7,274 bases of DNA from NCBI GenBank assembly GCA_027490415.1, contig JAIXYD010000196.1, positions 1 to 7,274 on the forward strand. Reading direction: 5' to 3'. The stretch comes from Streptomycetaceae bacterium (GTDB taxonomy: Bacteria; Actinomycetota; Actinomycetes; Nanopelagicales; Nanopelagicaceae). Shown piece after piece: positions 1 through 5,928 of the stretch. A program made the position numbers and the translations under genes. The notes under the pieces were generated by a model that was given only the letters and a program-made list of their open reading frames with translations, had not been told where the DNA came from and did no database searches. The number at the start of each line of letters is the position of its first letter. The stretch's first letter is position 1.

Positions 1-227
1 ACAAGTTCGTGCTCAAAAGTGATGACATCGCAATCTTGAGCAAATGCCAAAACTTCATTGAGATTGCGAAAATCTCCAACGACATGCTCACAAATCTGTG
101 CAGCGCTATCGCTCTTATCTTGGGCAAAGACTTTGAGAGTCACTCCTAGTGCAATGGCTGGGGCAACTGTCATTCGAGCCAACTGGCCTGCACCGATAAT
201 TCCCACGATTGGGAAGGTATTTCTCAC
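1..227 (-). CDS. purK: N5-carboxyaminoimidazole ribonucleotide synthase, N-terminal part (PurK), truncated by window edge
   Basis: PurK uses ATP and bicarbonate to carboxylate AIR to N5-CAIR in de novo purine synthesis in the cytoplasm. Only the first 75 codons are present; the gene runs off at position 1. The translation starts VRNTFPIVGIIGAGQLARM and continues with a Rossmann-like pre-ATP-grasp fold. GIIGAGQLARM is the family's N-terminal nucleotide-binding signature, and the fragment ends in DVITFEHEL, matching the usual 'D(V)xTxExE' strand. I chose GTG at 227-225 because the nearest in-frame stop upstream is at 248-246 and no ATG lies between; the ATG at 235-233 is out of frame and hits a stop at once. 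The start sits 4 nt past the birA stop, with only a weak GATGAG upstream, so it is probably translated from the birA message. purE may follow beyond the window, but that cannot be seen. Confidence 0.93.
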   Translation of the reverse strand, partial: MRNTFPIVGIIGAGQLARMTVAPAIALGVTLKVFAQDKSDSAAQICEHVVGDFRNLNEVLAFAQDCDVITFEHEL

Positions 228-231
228 TGGC

Positions 232-993
232 TCATCGTAGATGAATCACGTCACCGACTGTAACTATCTGCCCATCTTCTAGGTGAAGTCGACCTTGTTC
301 ATCAAAAGTCTGAGCACGCGACCTCATCGCACTTTCAGCGGGACCAATAATTGTTACCTCTCGTCCGCGGGTTGCCGATAACTGGGAATACCTCTCGAGA
401 AAACTTTCACCTTGATCCCATGCCGTGAAATCTGTCTCAAAAGCATTGAGGAGAAGTGGGAGCAGAAAGTTTCTATCGAGTTTACTTACACCAGCAAGCT
501 TCAGAGATGTAGCTGTTTCCACTGGAAGTTCAGAGGCTGTTGTTGAAACATTTATTCCGATTCCGATAACAACACCTGAGCCTGCTGCAGTTGAAATAAT
601 TCCACCTATTTTCATCTCGTCAATCAGTAGATCATTAGGCCATTTGATCGAAACATTTGCATTAATCTTTCGCAACGTGTCAGCGATAGAGAAACCGGCA
701 AGTAACGGAAGGAATCCCCAGTCGTCCCTTTCACTTTGTGGTTGTAGATATATTGAAAAGAGTAGGGCTGTCGATGCTGGCGCAATGAAAGTTCTATCTA
801 GACGTCCTCGACCAGCACTTTGATAATTTGCAATGATGACATCGCCATTTTTGGCCTCACCAGCATTTGCTTTCGTTGCAAGATCATCTTGGGTTGAAGT
901 CGTGAGATCAACCACGCTTACTCGCCAGTACCGCGACAAAGCAGCAGTGATTCGACTCTGATCTAGTGGCGCTCTTGGCGTATCCATACCCAT
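232..993 (-). CDS. birA: Biotin--[acetyl-CoA-carboxylase] ligase, group I without DNA-binding domain (BirA)
   Basis: This enzyme activates biotin with ATP to biotinyl-AMP and attaches it to the carrier lysine of biotin enzymes, here most obviously AccA encoded 2.4 kb away. With the ATG at 993-991 the protein has 253 aa. Visible motifs are the adenylate-binding loop GRGRLDR (61-67), KWPNDLL (117-123), KIGGII (128-133) and GIGINV (144-149), followed by a small C-terminal SH3-like domain ending DVIHLR. There is no N-terminal helix-turn-helix, so it should be a pure ligase and not a repressor like E. coli BirA. The frame stays open upstream to 1083, but that part is antisense to the conserved accD N-terminus, so a longer start is unlikely. 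An ATG two codons downstream (987-985) is possible, but the -10 spacing favours 993. Loop position 66 is Asp where E. coli has Gly (GRGRRGR); I believe this variant also occurs in other actinobacteria. Confidence 0.95.
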   Translation of the reverse strand: MGMDTPRAPLDQSRITAALSRYWRVSVVDLTTSTQDDLATKANAGEAKNGDVIIANYQSAGRGRLDRTFIAPASTALLFSIYLQPQSERDDWGFLPLLAGFSIADTLRKINANVSIKWPNDLLIDEMKIGGIISTAAGSGVVIGIGINVSTTASELPVETATSLKLAGVSKLDRNFLLPLLLNAFETDFTAWDQGESFLERYSQLSATRGREVTIIGPAESAMRSRAQTFDEQGRLHLEDGQIVTVGDVIHLR

Positions 994-1006
994 GACTAGT
1001 ACCGTA
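994..1006 (-). promoter_or_regulatory. Predicted leaderless promoter of birA-purK (-10 TACGGT)
   Basis: Read leftward, TACGGT (1006-1001) fits the actinobacterial -10 consensus TANNNT. Seven bases (1000-994) separate it from the birA ATG at 993, which is the spacing expected if transcription starts at or next to the A of the ATG. No Shine-Dalgarno sequence precedes this ATG, which agrees with a leaderless message. No clear -35 is seen. The box overlaps the accD box on the other strand. Confidence 0.5.
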
Positions 1007-1011
1007 TAGAC
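1000..1011 (+). promoter_or_regulatory. Predicted leaderless promoter of the accD operon (-10 TACCGT)
   Basis: Read rightward, TACCGT (1000-1005) fits TANNNT and lies 6 nt before the accD ATG at 1012, so the transcript would begin at the start codon. No Shine-Dalgarno sequence is present. A TTGGCG at 975-980 resembles a -35 but sits 19 bp away, longer than usual, and lies inside birA. TATAGA at 1005-1010 is a less likely box because only one base separates it from the ATG. Confidence 0.5.
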
Positions 1012-2583
1012 ATGAGCCCAGATCTGCACACTACTGCGGGAAAAATCGATGATCTCCGCGAAAAAATCGATGAAGCCATCCACGCCGGTTCAGCCCGTGC
1101 GGTCGAGAAGCAGCATGCCAAAGGAAAATACACAGCCCGTGAGCGCATCGAGATGCTCGTTGACTCCGATTCATTTACTGAAATTGACGAGTTTGCCCGT
1201 CACCGTTCCAACCAATTTGGAATGGAAAATTCTCGCCCATATGGAGATGGTGTGGTCATCGGAACAGCAACTGTCGACGGACGACCAATCGCTCTCTACT
1301 CTCAAGATTTCACCGTCTTTGGTGGAAGCCTCGGCGAAGTGCATGCAGAGAAGATAGTTAAGATCGCAGAGTTCGCACTCAAGAGTGGAATTCCACTTAT
1401 TGGTATTAATGACTCTGGTGGAGCGCGCATTCAAGAAGGTGTTGCTTCGCTCAATGGGTACGGAAAGATATTTCGACTCAACACACGCTCCTCTGGAGTA
1501 ATTCCTCAAATCTCTCTCATCCTCGGCCCGTGCGCTGGCGGATCTGCCTACTCTCCCGCCCTCACTGATTTCACAGTGATGGTGAAGGAGACTTCAAATA
1601 TGTTCATTACAGGCCCTGATGTGATTAAAACCGTTACAGGTGAAGATGTTGGCATGGAAGAACTTGGCGGAGCTTTCACGCATAACACCAAATCTGGAAA
1701 CTCTCATTACATGGCTGACTCTGAAGCCGATGCCATCGATTATGTGAAGGCACTTTTATCGTATTTGCCATCAAATAATATGGATGGATCTCCAGTTCTT
1801 CCGGCAACAGAAACTCTTGCAAAGAGTGCGAAAGATATTGCACTCAACACTCTTATTCCAGATTCACCTAATCAGCCTTATGACATGAAGGTACTTATTG
1901 CATCGTTGGTCGACGAAGGTGAATTTCTGGAAGTGCACGCACTCTTTGCGCCAAATATCGTTGTTGGATTTGCCCGCATTGAAGGCCAATCTGTAGGAAT
2001 CATTGCCAATCAGCCATCACAGTTGGCTGGCACGCTAGATATCAATTCCAGCGAAAAGGCTGCACGATTCTTGCGTTTCTGCGATGCCTTCAATATTCCA
2101 ATTCTCACATTGGTTGATGTCCCCGGATTTATGCCAGGAACTGAACAAGAATGGAATGGAATTATTCGACGTGGAGCAAAGTTGCTCTACGCATATGCTG
2201 AAGCATCTGTGCCTCTGGTTACGCTGATTACCCGTAAGGCATACGGCGGAGCATTCATCGTTATGGGTTCTAAGTATCTTGGTAGCGACATTAACTTTGC
2301 GTGGCCATCTGCTGAGATCGCAGTCATGGGCGCACAGGGAGCTGTAAATATTTTGTATAGAAAAGATATTGCAGAGGCGTCAGATCCCGAAGCCCTTCGC
2401 AAAGAACTCATCTCTGATTACACCGAAAAACTCTCAAATCCCTACGCTGCTGCCGAACGTGGAACCATCGATTCTGTCATTGAACCAGAAGATTCTCGGG
2501 CGTACATCACCAAAGCCTTTAGAACACTAAAGACCAAACGTGACATTCTCCCTGCACGTAAGCATGGAAATATTCCACTCTAA
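1012..2583 (+). CDS. accD: Acyl-CoA carboxylase carboxyltransferase (beta) subunit, AccB/PccB/AccD5 type
   Basis: This is the carboxyltransferase subunit of an actinobacterial acyl-CoA carboxylase, which moves CO2 from biotin on AccA to acetyl-, propionyl- or related acyl-CoA, forming malonyl- or methylmalonyl-CoA. At 523 aa it is full length (S. coelicolor PccB is about 530) and collinear with it from PDLHTTAGK onward, offset by about 6 residues. Two crotonase-fold halves are visible. The N-half has [13 protein letters not shown] (131-143) and [11 protein letters not shown] with oxyanion glycines 176-177. The C-half has VDVPGFMPG (368-376), [13 protein letters not shown] (409-421) with the second oxyanion pair G413-A414, and AVMGAQGAV. 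The protein ends KHGNIPL, as in the family. Residue 416 is Ile where propionyl-specific PccB has Asp422. ATG 1012 keeps the conserved N-terminus and sits directly behind a leaderless -10. The gene heads an operon and its stop overlaps accE by 1 nt. Confidence 0.97.
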   Translation: MSPDLHTTAGKIDDLREKIDEAIHAGSARAVEKQHAKGKYTARERIEMLVDSDSFTEIDEFARHRSNQFGMENSRPYGDGVVIGTATVDGRPIALYSQDFTVFGGSLGEVHAEKIVKIAEFALKSGIPLIGINDSGGARIQEGVASLNGYGKIFRLNTRSSGVIPQISLILGPCAGGSAYSPALTDFTVMVKETSNMFITGPDVIKTVTGEDVGMEELGGAFTHNTKSGNSHYMADSEADAIDYVKALLSYLPSNNMDGSPVLPATETLAKSAKDIALNTLIPDSPNQPYDMKVLIASLVDEGEFLEVHALFAPNIVVGFARIEGQSVGIIANQPSQLAGTLDINSSEKAARFLRFCDAFNIPILTLVDVPGFMPGTEQEWNGIIRRGAKLLYAYAEASVPLVTLITRKAYGGAFIVMGSKYLGSDINFAWPSAEIAVMGAQGAVNILYRKDIAEASDPEALRKELISDYTEKLSNPYAAAERGTIDSVIEPEDSRAYITKAFRTLKTKRDILPARKHGNIPL

Positions 2584-2765
2584 TGAAATTTACAATCACG
2601 TCGGGCAACCCAACACCAGAGGAGCTTCTAGCACTTGAAGCTGCTCTCGCCTCTAGAAAGCCTGTAGATCTCAAGCCTGTAGTTAAGCGGAGCGTCTTTG
2701 GCCTTCCTCAGTTACGCCAACCGTTGCCACATCAAATTACCTATGGTGCAAGAAGGTTTGACTAG
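2583..2765 (+). CDS. accE: Acyl-CoA carboxylase epsilon subunit (AccE)
   Basis: This is a 60-aa protein. Its N-terminus, FTITSGNPTPEELLALEAAL (residues 3-22), has the (R/S)GNPTPEELAAL signature of the small actinobacterial epsilon subunit (ACC_epsilon family). In Streptomyces and Mycobacterium this subunit binds the carboxyltransferase core and raises activity. The rest is basic and proline-rich (KPVDLKPVVKR, then LRQPLPHQ) and ends GARRFD, where many homologues have a tryptophan-containing tail. It starts in a TAATG overlap with accD, has no convincing Shine-Dalgarno sequence, and is probably translationally coupled to it. The position between accD and maf matches mycobacterial accD5-accE5-maf. 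The identification rests on the short N-terminal motif plus context, since the family is poorly conserved. Confidence 0.88.
   Translation: MKFTITSGNPTPEELLALEAALASRKPVDLKPVVKRSVFGLPQLRQPLPHQITYGARRFD
2751..2756 (+). promoter_or_regulatory. Ribosome binding site supporting the GTG start of maf
   Basis: AGAAGG at 2751-2756 lies inside the 3' end of accE, 8 nt before the GTG at 2765. It supports this GTG, which overlaps the accE stop as TAGTG, as the maf start. Confidence 0.6.
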
Positions 2766-3367
2766 TGCCGAAGATAGTTCTCGCTTCACAGTCAACTTCA
2801 CGAAAACGACTATTGGTCGATGCCGGATTATCTCCAGAAATAATCGTAAGTAATGTCGACGAAGAGACCGAATTCTTTAACGCAATGTCACCTGAAGATA
2901 TGGTTATTGCTCTGGCAATCTCCAAGGCTCACACTGTGAGAGAGATGATCGATTACCCAGCAATAATTATCGGCTGCGATTCAACATTTGATGTAGATGG
3001 GGTCTCTTTCGGTAAGCCCGGTACTCCAGATATCGCCCGCCAGAGAGCTCGGACAATCAGCGGTCGAAGCGGCCTTTTGCATACCGGTCACTGCATCATC
3101 GATACCGAAAAAGGTATTGAGATTGCCGACAGAGTGACAACCAAGGTTACTTTTTCGGAGCTCAGCGATGAAGAGATTGAGGATTACATCGCATCAGGTG
3201 AACCTCTCCAGGTGGCAGGTGGCTTCACTCTCGATGGTCATGGCTCTTCCTTTATTCCACTTATTGAAGGTGACTACACCAATGTTGTTGGAATCTCGAT
3301 GCCATTTCTGCGAAGTGCAATGACGCAGCTTGGATACTCATGGCCAGAAGTAAAGGGGATGCGATGA
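2765..3367 (+). CDS. maf: Maf-family nucleoside triphosphate pyrophosphatase
   Basis: Maf proteins hydrolyse nucleoside triphosphates (canonical dTTP/UTP/CTP and modified nucleotides) to monophosphate and pyrophosphate, and have been linked to nucleotide-pool cleaning and septum control. This copy has 200 aa, the usual size. Motifs in order are [12 protein letters not shown] (6-17, the SxSxRR phosphate-binding start), IIGCDS (68-73, with the presumed catalytic Asp72), FGKPGTP (82-88), ISGRSG..HTGH (98-109), YIASGEP (141-147), [10 protein letters not shown] (151-160) and YTNVVGIS (171-178). The GCDS form replaces GADT of Bacillus and E. coli Maf; I believe it is common in actinobacteria. The exact substrate cannot be read from the sequence. 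It starts with GTG in a TAGTG overlap with accE, and its stop overlaps the accA ATG as ATGA. Confidence 0.93.
   Translation: MPKIVLASQSTSRKRLLVDAGLSPEIIVSNVDEETEFFNAMSPEDMVIALAISKAHTVREMIDYPAIIIGCDSTFDVDGVSFGKPGTPDIARQRARTISGRSGLLHTGHCIIDTEKGIEIADRVTTKVTFSELSDEEIEDYIASGEPLQVAGGFTLDGHGSSFIPLIEGDYTNVVGISMPFLRSAMTQLGYSWPEVKGMR
3352..3358 (+). promoter_or_regulatory. Ribosome binding site deciding the accA start
   Basis: AAAGGGG at 3352-3358 ends 5 nt before ATG 3364, the best Shine-Dalgarno match in the window. An in-frame ATG at 3340 would add eight residues (MARSKGDA) that do not look like family sequence, so 3364 is preferred. Confidence 0.75.
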
Positions 3368-5082
3368 AACGCGTTCTGATTGCAAATCGAGGTGAGATTG
3401 CGATTCGAGTAATTCGTGCCTGCAAAGATCACGGACTTGAAAGTGTGGCGATTTATTCCGAAGAGGATCGAGACGCTCTCCACGTGCGCTCTGCAGACTT
3501 TGCGTATTCACTTAATGGGGTAGTTGCTAAAGATACTTACTTAAACATCCCAAAGATAATTGCAGTTGCCAAAGACTCTGGTGCAGATGCGATTCATCCT
3601 GGATATGGCTTTCTCTCCGAGAACGCAGATTTTGCGCAAGCGGTAATCGATGCAGGACTTATTTGGATTGGACCTCCACCCTCTGCAATCAGTGCACTCG
3701 GTGACAAAGTTTCAGCTCGACGCATTGCAGCAAAAGCAGGTGCGCCTCTTGTAGCAGGAACGAAAGATCCAGTCTCAGGACATGAAGAAGTCATCGCTTT
3801 CGCCAAAGAGTACGGACTTCCAGTTGCGATCAAGGCTGCCTTTGGTGGCGGTGGACGTGGATTAAAGGTTGCTCGCACTCTTGAGGAGATTCCCGAACTA
3901 TTCGCCTCGGCGGTGCGCGAAGCAATAGCAGGATTTGGCCGCGGTGAATGCTTTGTTGAGCGTTACTTAGACAAGCCTCGCCATGTTGAAACTCAAGTTC
4001 TCGTCGATCAACATGGGCATGCAGTTGTGATTAGTACTCGTGATTGCTCTCTACAACGTCGCCACCAGAAACTCGTTGAAGAAGCTCCAGCTCCATTCCT
4101 TACGGATGCACAAAATGAAGAGCTTTATCGTTCGAGTAAAGCGATTATGAAAGAGGCTGGCTACATCGGAGCTGGTACCTGTGAATTTCTCGTCGGAATT
4201 GATGGGACCATCTCATTCCTCGAAGTGAACACACGCTTGCAGGTTGAACACCCAGTCTCTGAAGAAGTAACTGGGATAGATCTTGTACGCGAACAATTTA
4301 GAATCGCGACGGGTGAAGCACTTGGCTTTGATGACCCAGTTATTCGCGGACATAGCCTTGAATTTCGAATCAACGGTGAAGATCCGGGAAGATCATTCCT
4401 GCCTGCTCCTGGCCGAATCACTTCATGGAAAATTCCAACTGGGCCTGGAGTGCGAGTTGATGCAGGCTTTGCGCAAGGTGATGTTATCGGAGGAAACTTC
4501 GACTCACTCTTAGCAAAGTTAATCGTTACTGGCGCAACGCGTCAGCAAGCTATCGAGAGAGCACGTAGAGCGCTGGCAGAGTTTGAGGTAGAGGGTCTTG
4601 CAACTGCACTCCCCTTCCATCGCGCAATTGTTGAGGATCCTGCGTATACGGAGAATTTTTCGGTCTATACAAGTTATATCGAAAACGAATTCACAAATGA
4701 GATCCCGGCCTTTGATATACAGGCTTCAGATACCCAAACGATGGCCGCTAATGAACATCTCGTTGCAGAGGTCAATGGAAAGCGTTTTGAGATAAAAGTT
4801 CATGCACCAACCCCAGTCATTAAGCGCCATCGAGCAAAACAATCAGCTGCAGGAGGTGCAACCGGAACTGGTCTTGCCAGCCCGATGCAGGGAACTGTCG
4901 TAAAAATTGCAGTACAAGAGGGTGCACACGTTGAGGCGGGCGACCTCGTCATAGTTCTGGAAGCGATGAAGATGGAACAACCTCTCAACGCTCATAAAAG
5001 TGGCATCGTGACCAACCTCAAGGTCGCAATCGGTGAGACAGTTGCCAGTGCCACAGTGCTCTGTGACATTATTGATGCATGA
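3364..5082 (+). CDS. accA: Acyl-CoA carboxylase alpha subunit: biotin carboxylase fused to biotin carboxyl carrier protein
   Basis: This is the alpha chain of the actinobacterial acyl-CoA carboxylase. It should not be confused with E. coli AccA, which is a carboxyltransferase subunit. It carboxylates its own biotin using ATP and bicarbonate and presents it to AccD. The 572 aa match the family. Residues 1-445 form the biotin carboxylase: [13 protein letters not shown] (7-19), [10 protein letters not shown] (78-87), the ATP-grasp glycine loop GGGGRG (161-166), RRHQK with K236, [12 protein letters not shown] with E287, R291, Q293 and E295, and EFRINGEDP with R335. These line up almost residue for residue with E. 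coli AccC K238, R292, Q294, E296 and R338. A linker follows, then a biotinyl domain from about residue 500 with ASPMQGTVV and EAMKMEQP, whose Lys536 is the biotin site 36 residues from the end. It overlaps maf and the PNP gene by 4 nt each (ATGA). Confidence 0.97.
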   Translation: MKRVLIANRGEIAIRVIRACKDHGLESVAIYSEEDRDALHVRSADFAYSLNGVVAKDTYLNIPKIIAVAKDSGADAIHPGYGFLSENADFAQAVIDAGLIWIGPPPSAISALGDKVSARRIAAKAGAPLVAGTKDPVSGHEEVIAFAKEYGLPVAIKAAFGGGGRGLKVARTLEEIPELFASAVREAIAGFGRGECFVERYLDKPRHVETQVLVDQHGHAVVISTRDCSLQRRHQKLVEEAPAPFLTDAQNEELYRSSKAIMKEAGYIGAGTCEFLVGIDGTISFLEVNTRLQVEHPVSEEVTGIDLVREQFRIATGEALGFDDPVIRGHSLEFRINGEDPGRSFLPAPGRITSWKIPTGPGVRVDAGFAQGDVIGGNFDSLLAKLIVTGATRQQAIERARRALAEFEVEGLATALPFHRAIVEDPAYTENFSVYTSYIENEFTNEIPAFDIQASDTQTMAANEHLVAEVNGKRFEIKVHAPTPVIKRHRAKQSAAGGATGTGLASPMQGTVVKIAVQEGAHVEAGDLVIVLEAMKMEQPLNAHKSGIVTNLKVAIGETVASATVLCDIIDA

Positions 5083-5909
5083 CATCTACTGACATTCTTT
5101 ATTCAGATCCCCTCCAAGCCGCAGCAATTGCAGCATCTGAGATTGCTGACCGCACAGGTATTGCATCACACGATGTAGCTCTTGTCATGGGCTCTGGTTG
5201 GGTCGGCGCTGTTGATGCTCTTGGAGAACCAGTTTTTGAGTGCAATGCTGAAGAACTCACTGGATTTTTTGCTCCAGCTGTAGAAGGTCACTCTGGCAAA
5301 GTCCGATCTTATGAAATTAAAGATGGCAATCGAATAATTCGTGCTCTCGTATTCTTAGGCCGAACACATCTCTATGAGGGTAAAGGAATGGAACCCGTCG
5401 TGCACGGAGTTCGCACAGCCGTTAAGGCTGGATGCAAGGTGATTATTTTGACTAATGCGTGTGGAGGAATCAATACTGCGTATCGCGTGGGTCAGCCTGT
5501 ACTTATCCGAGATCACATTTCACTGACTGCACAGTCACCACTTGTGGGTGCCACTTTTGTAGATCTCACCGATCTTTATAGCAAGCGCATAAGAGCAATC
5601 ATGAAGTCGGCAGATTCATCTTTGCAAGAGGGCGTCTACGTCCATTGGCGCGGCCCAACTTATGAAACACCGGCCGAAATTCACATGATGCGCACACTTG
5701 GTGCTGATCTTGTTGGTATGTCTACTGTTCCAGAAGCAATCGCAGCACATGCACTCGGCGCAGAAGTACTTGGCATTTCACTTGTAACCAATGCTGCCGC
5801 AGGTGTTACTGGAGAAAAACTTAATCATGAAGAAGTAATTGCAGCAGGGAAAGCTGCAGCCAGCTCTATGGGAGAACTTCTAGCAAAAACTATTCCGCAG
5901 ATCATCTAG
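5079..5909 (+). CDS. punA: Purine nucleoside phosphorylase, trimeric PNP-I type
   Basis: This enzyme cleaves purine (deoxy)nucleosides with phosphate to the free base and (deoxy)ribose-1-phosphate in purine salvage. The 276 aa fit the low-molecular-mass trimeric family (human PNP, M. tuberculosis 'deoD' Rv3307), not hexameric E. coli DeoD. Visible elements are VMGSGW (36-41, phosphate loop with Ser39), EGHSG with His71, GRTHLYEG (94-101: Arg95, His97, Tyr99), NACGG (126-130), GPTYETPAE (192-200, Glu200), VGMSTVPE (212-219) and VTNAAAG (236-242, Asn238). The Glu200/Asn238 pair corresponds to human Glu201/Asn243, which recognise 6-oxopurines, so inosine and guanosine are the likely substrates. 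The phosphate loop has GSGW in place of the more usual GSGL, a conservative change next to the binding residues. The start overlaps accA by 4 nt without a clear Shine-Dalgarno sequence, implying coupling. The next gene, a mutase, fits handling of the sugar phosphate product. Confidence 0.95.
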   Translation: MTSTDILYSDPLQAAAIAASEIADRTGIASHDVALVMGSGWVGAVDALGEPVFECNAEELTGFFAPAVEGHSGKVRSYEIKDGNRIIRALVFLGRTHLYEGKGMEPVVHGVRTAVKAGCKVIILTNACGGINTAYRVGQPVLIRDHISLTAQSPLVGATFVDLTDLYSKRIRAIMKSADSSLQEGVYVHWRGPTYETPAEIHMMRTLGADLVGMSTVPEAIAAHALGAEVLGISLVTNAAAGVTGEKLNHEEVIAAGKAAASSMGELLAKTIPQII

Positions 5910-5915
5910 CTTGGA

Positions 5916-5928
5916 TAAGATCACTGTT
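5916..5928 (+). promoter_or_regulatory. Predicted leaderless promoter of the phosphohexomutase gene (-10 TAAGAT)
   Basis: In the 19-nt gap after the PNP stop, TAAGAT (5916-5921) matches TANNNT and is followed by exactly 7 nt before ATG 5929, the same geometry as at birA. There is no strong Shine-Dalgarno sequence (only GGATAAG 5913-5919, too far upstream) and no clear -35. The short motif can occur by chance, so this is moderate evidence. Confidence 0.4.

Noticed and set aside
425..823. Rightward 132-codon open frame
   Set aside because: It lies wholly antisense to the catalytic domain of birA and its product shows no recognisable motif.
995..1000. Palindrome ACTAGT as an operator
   Set aside because: A six-base palindrome is too short to support a regulator site and occurs often by chance.
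994..1083. N-terminal extension of the birA frame by 30 codons
   Set aside because: It would be antisense to the conserved start of accD, has no family similarity, and ignores the leaderless -10 next to ATG 993.
1171..1509. Leftward 112-codon open frame
   Set aside because: It is antisense to the conserved N-half of AccD and has no start signal or motif.
3340..3363. Earlier ATG for accA
   Set aside because: It would add MARSKGDA, which is not family-like and lies inside maf; the strong AAAGGGG site points to ATG 3364.
5911..5928. TTG start giving six more residues on the mutase
   Set aside because: No ribosome binding site lies upstream, and the TAAGAT box with 7-nt spacing favours ATG 5929. 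It is not fully excluded.
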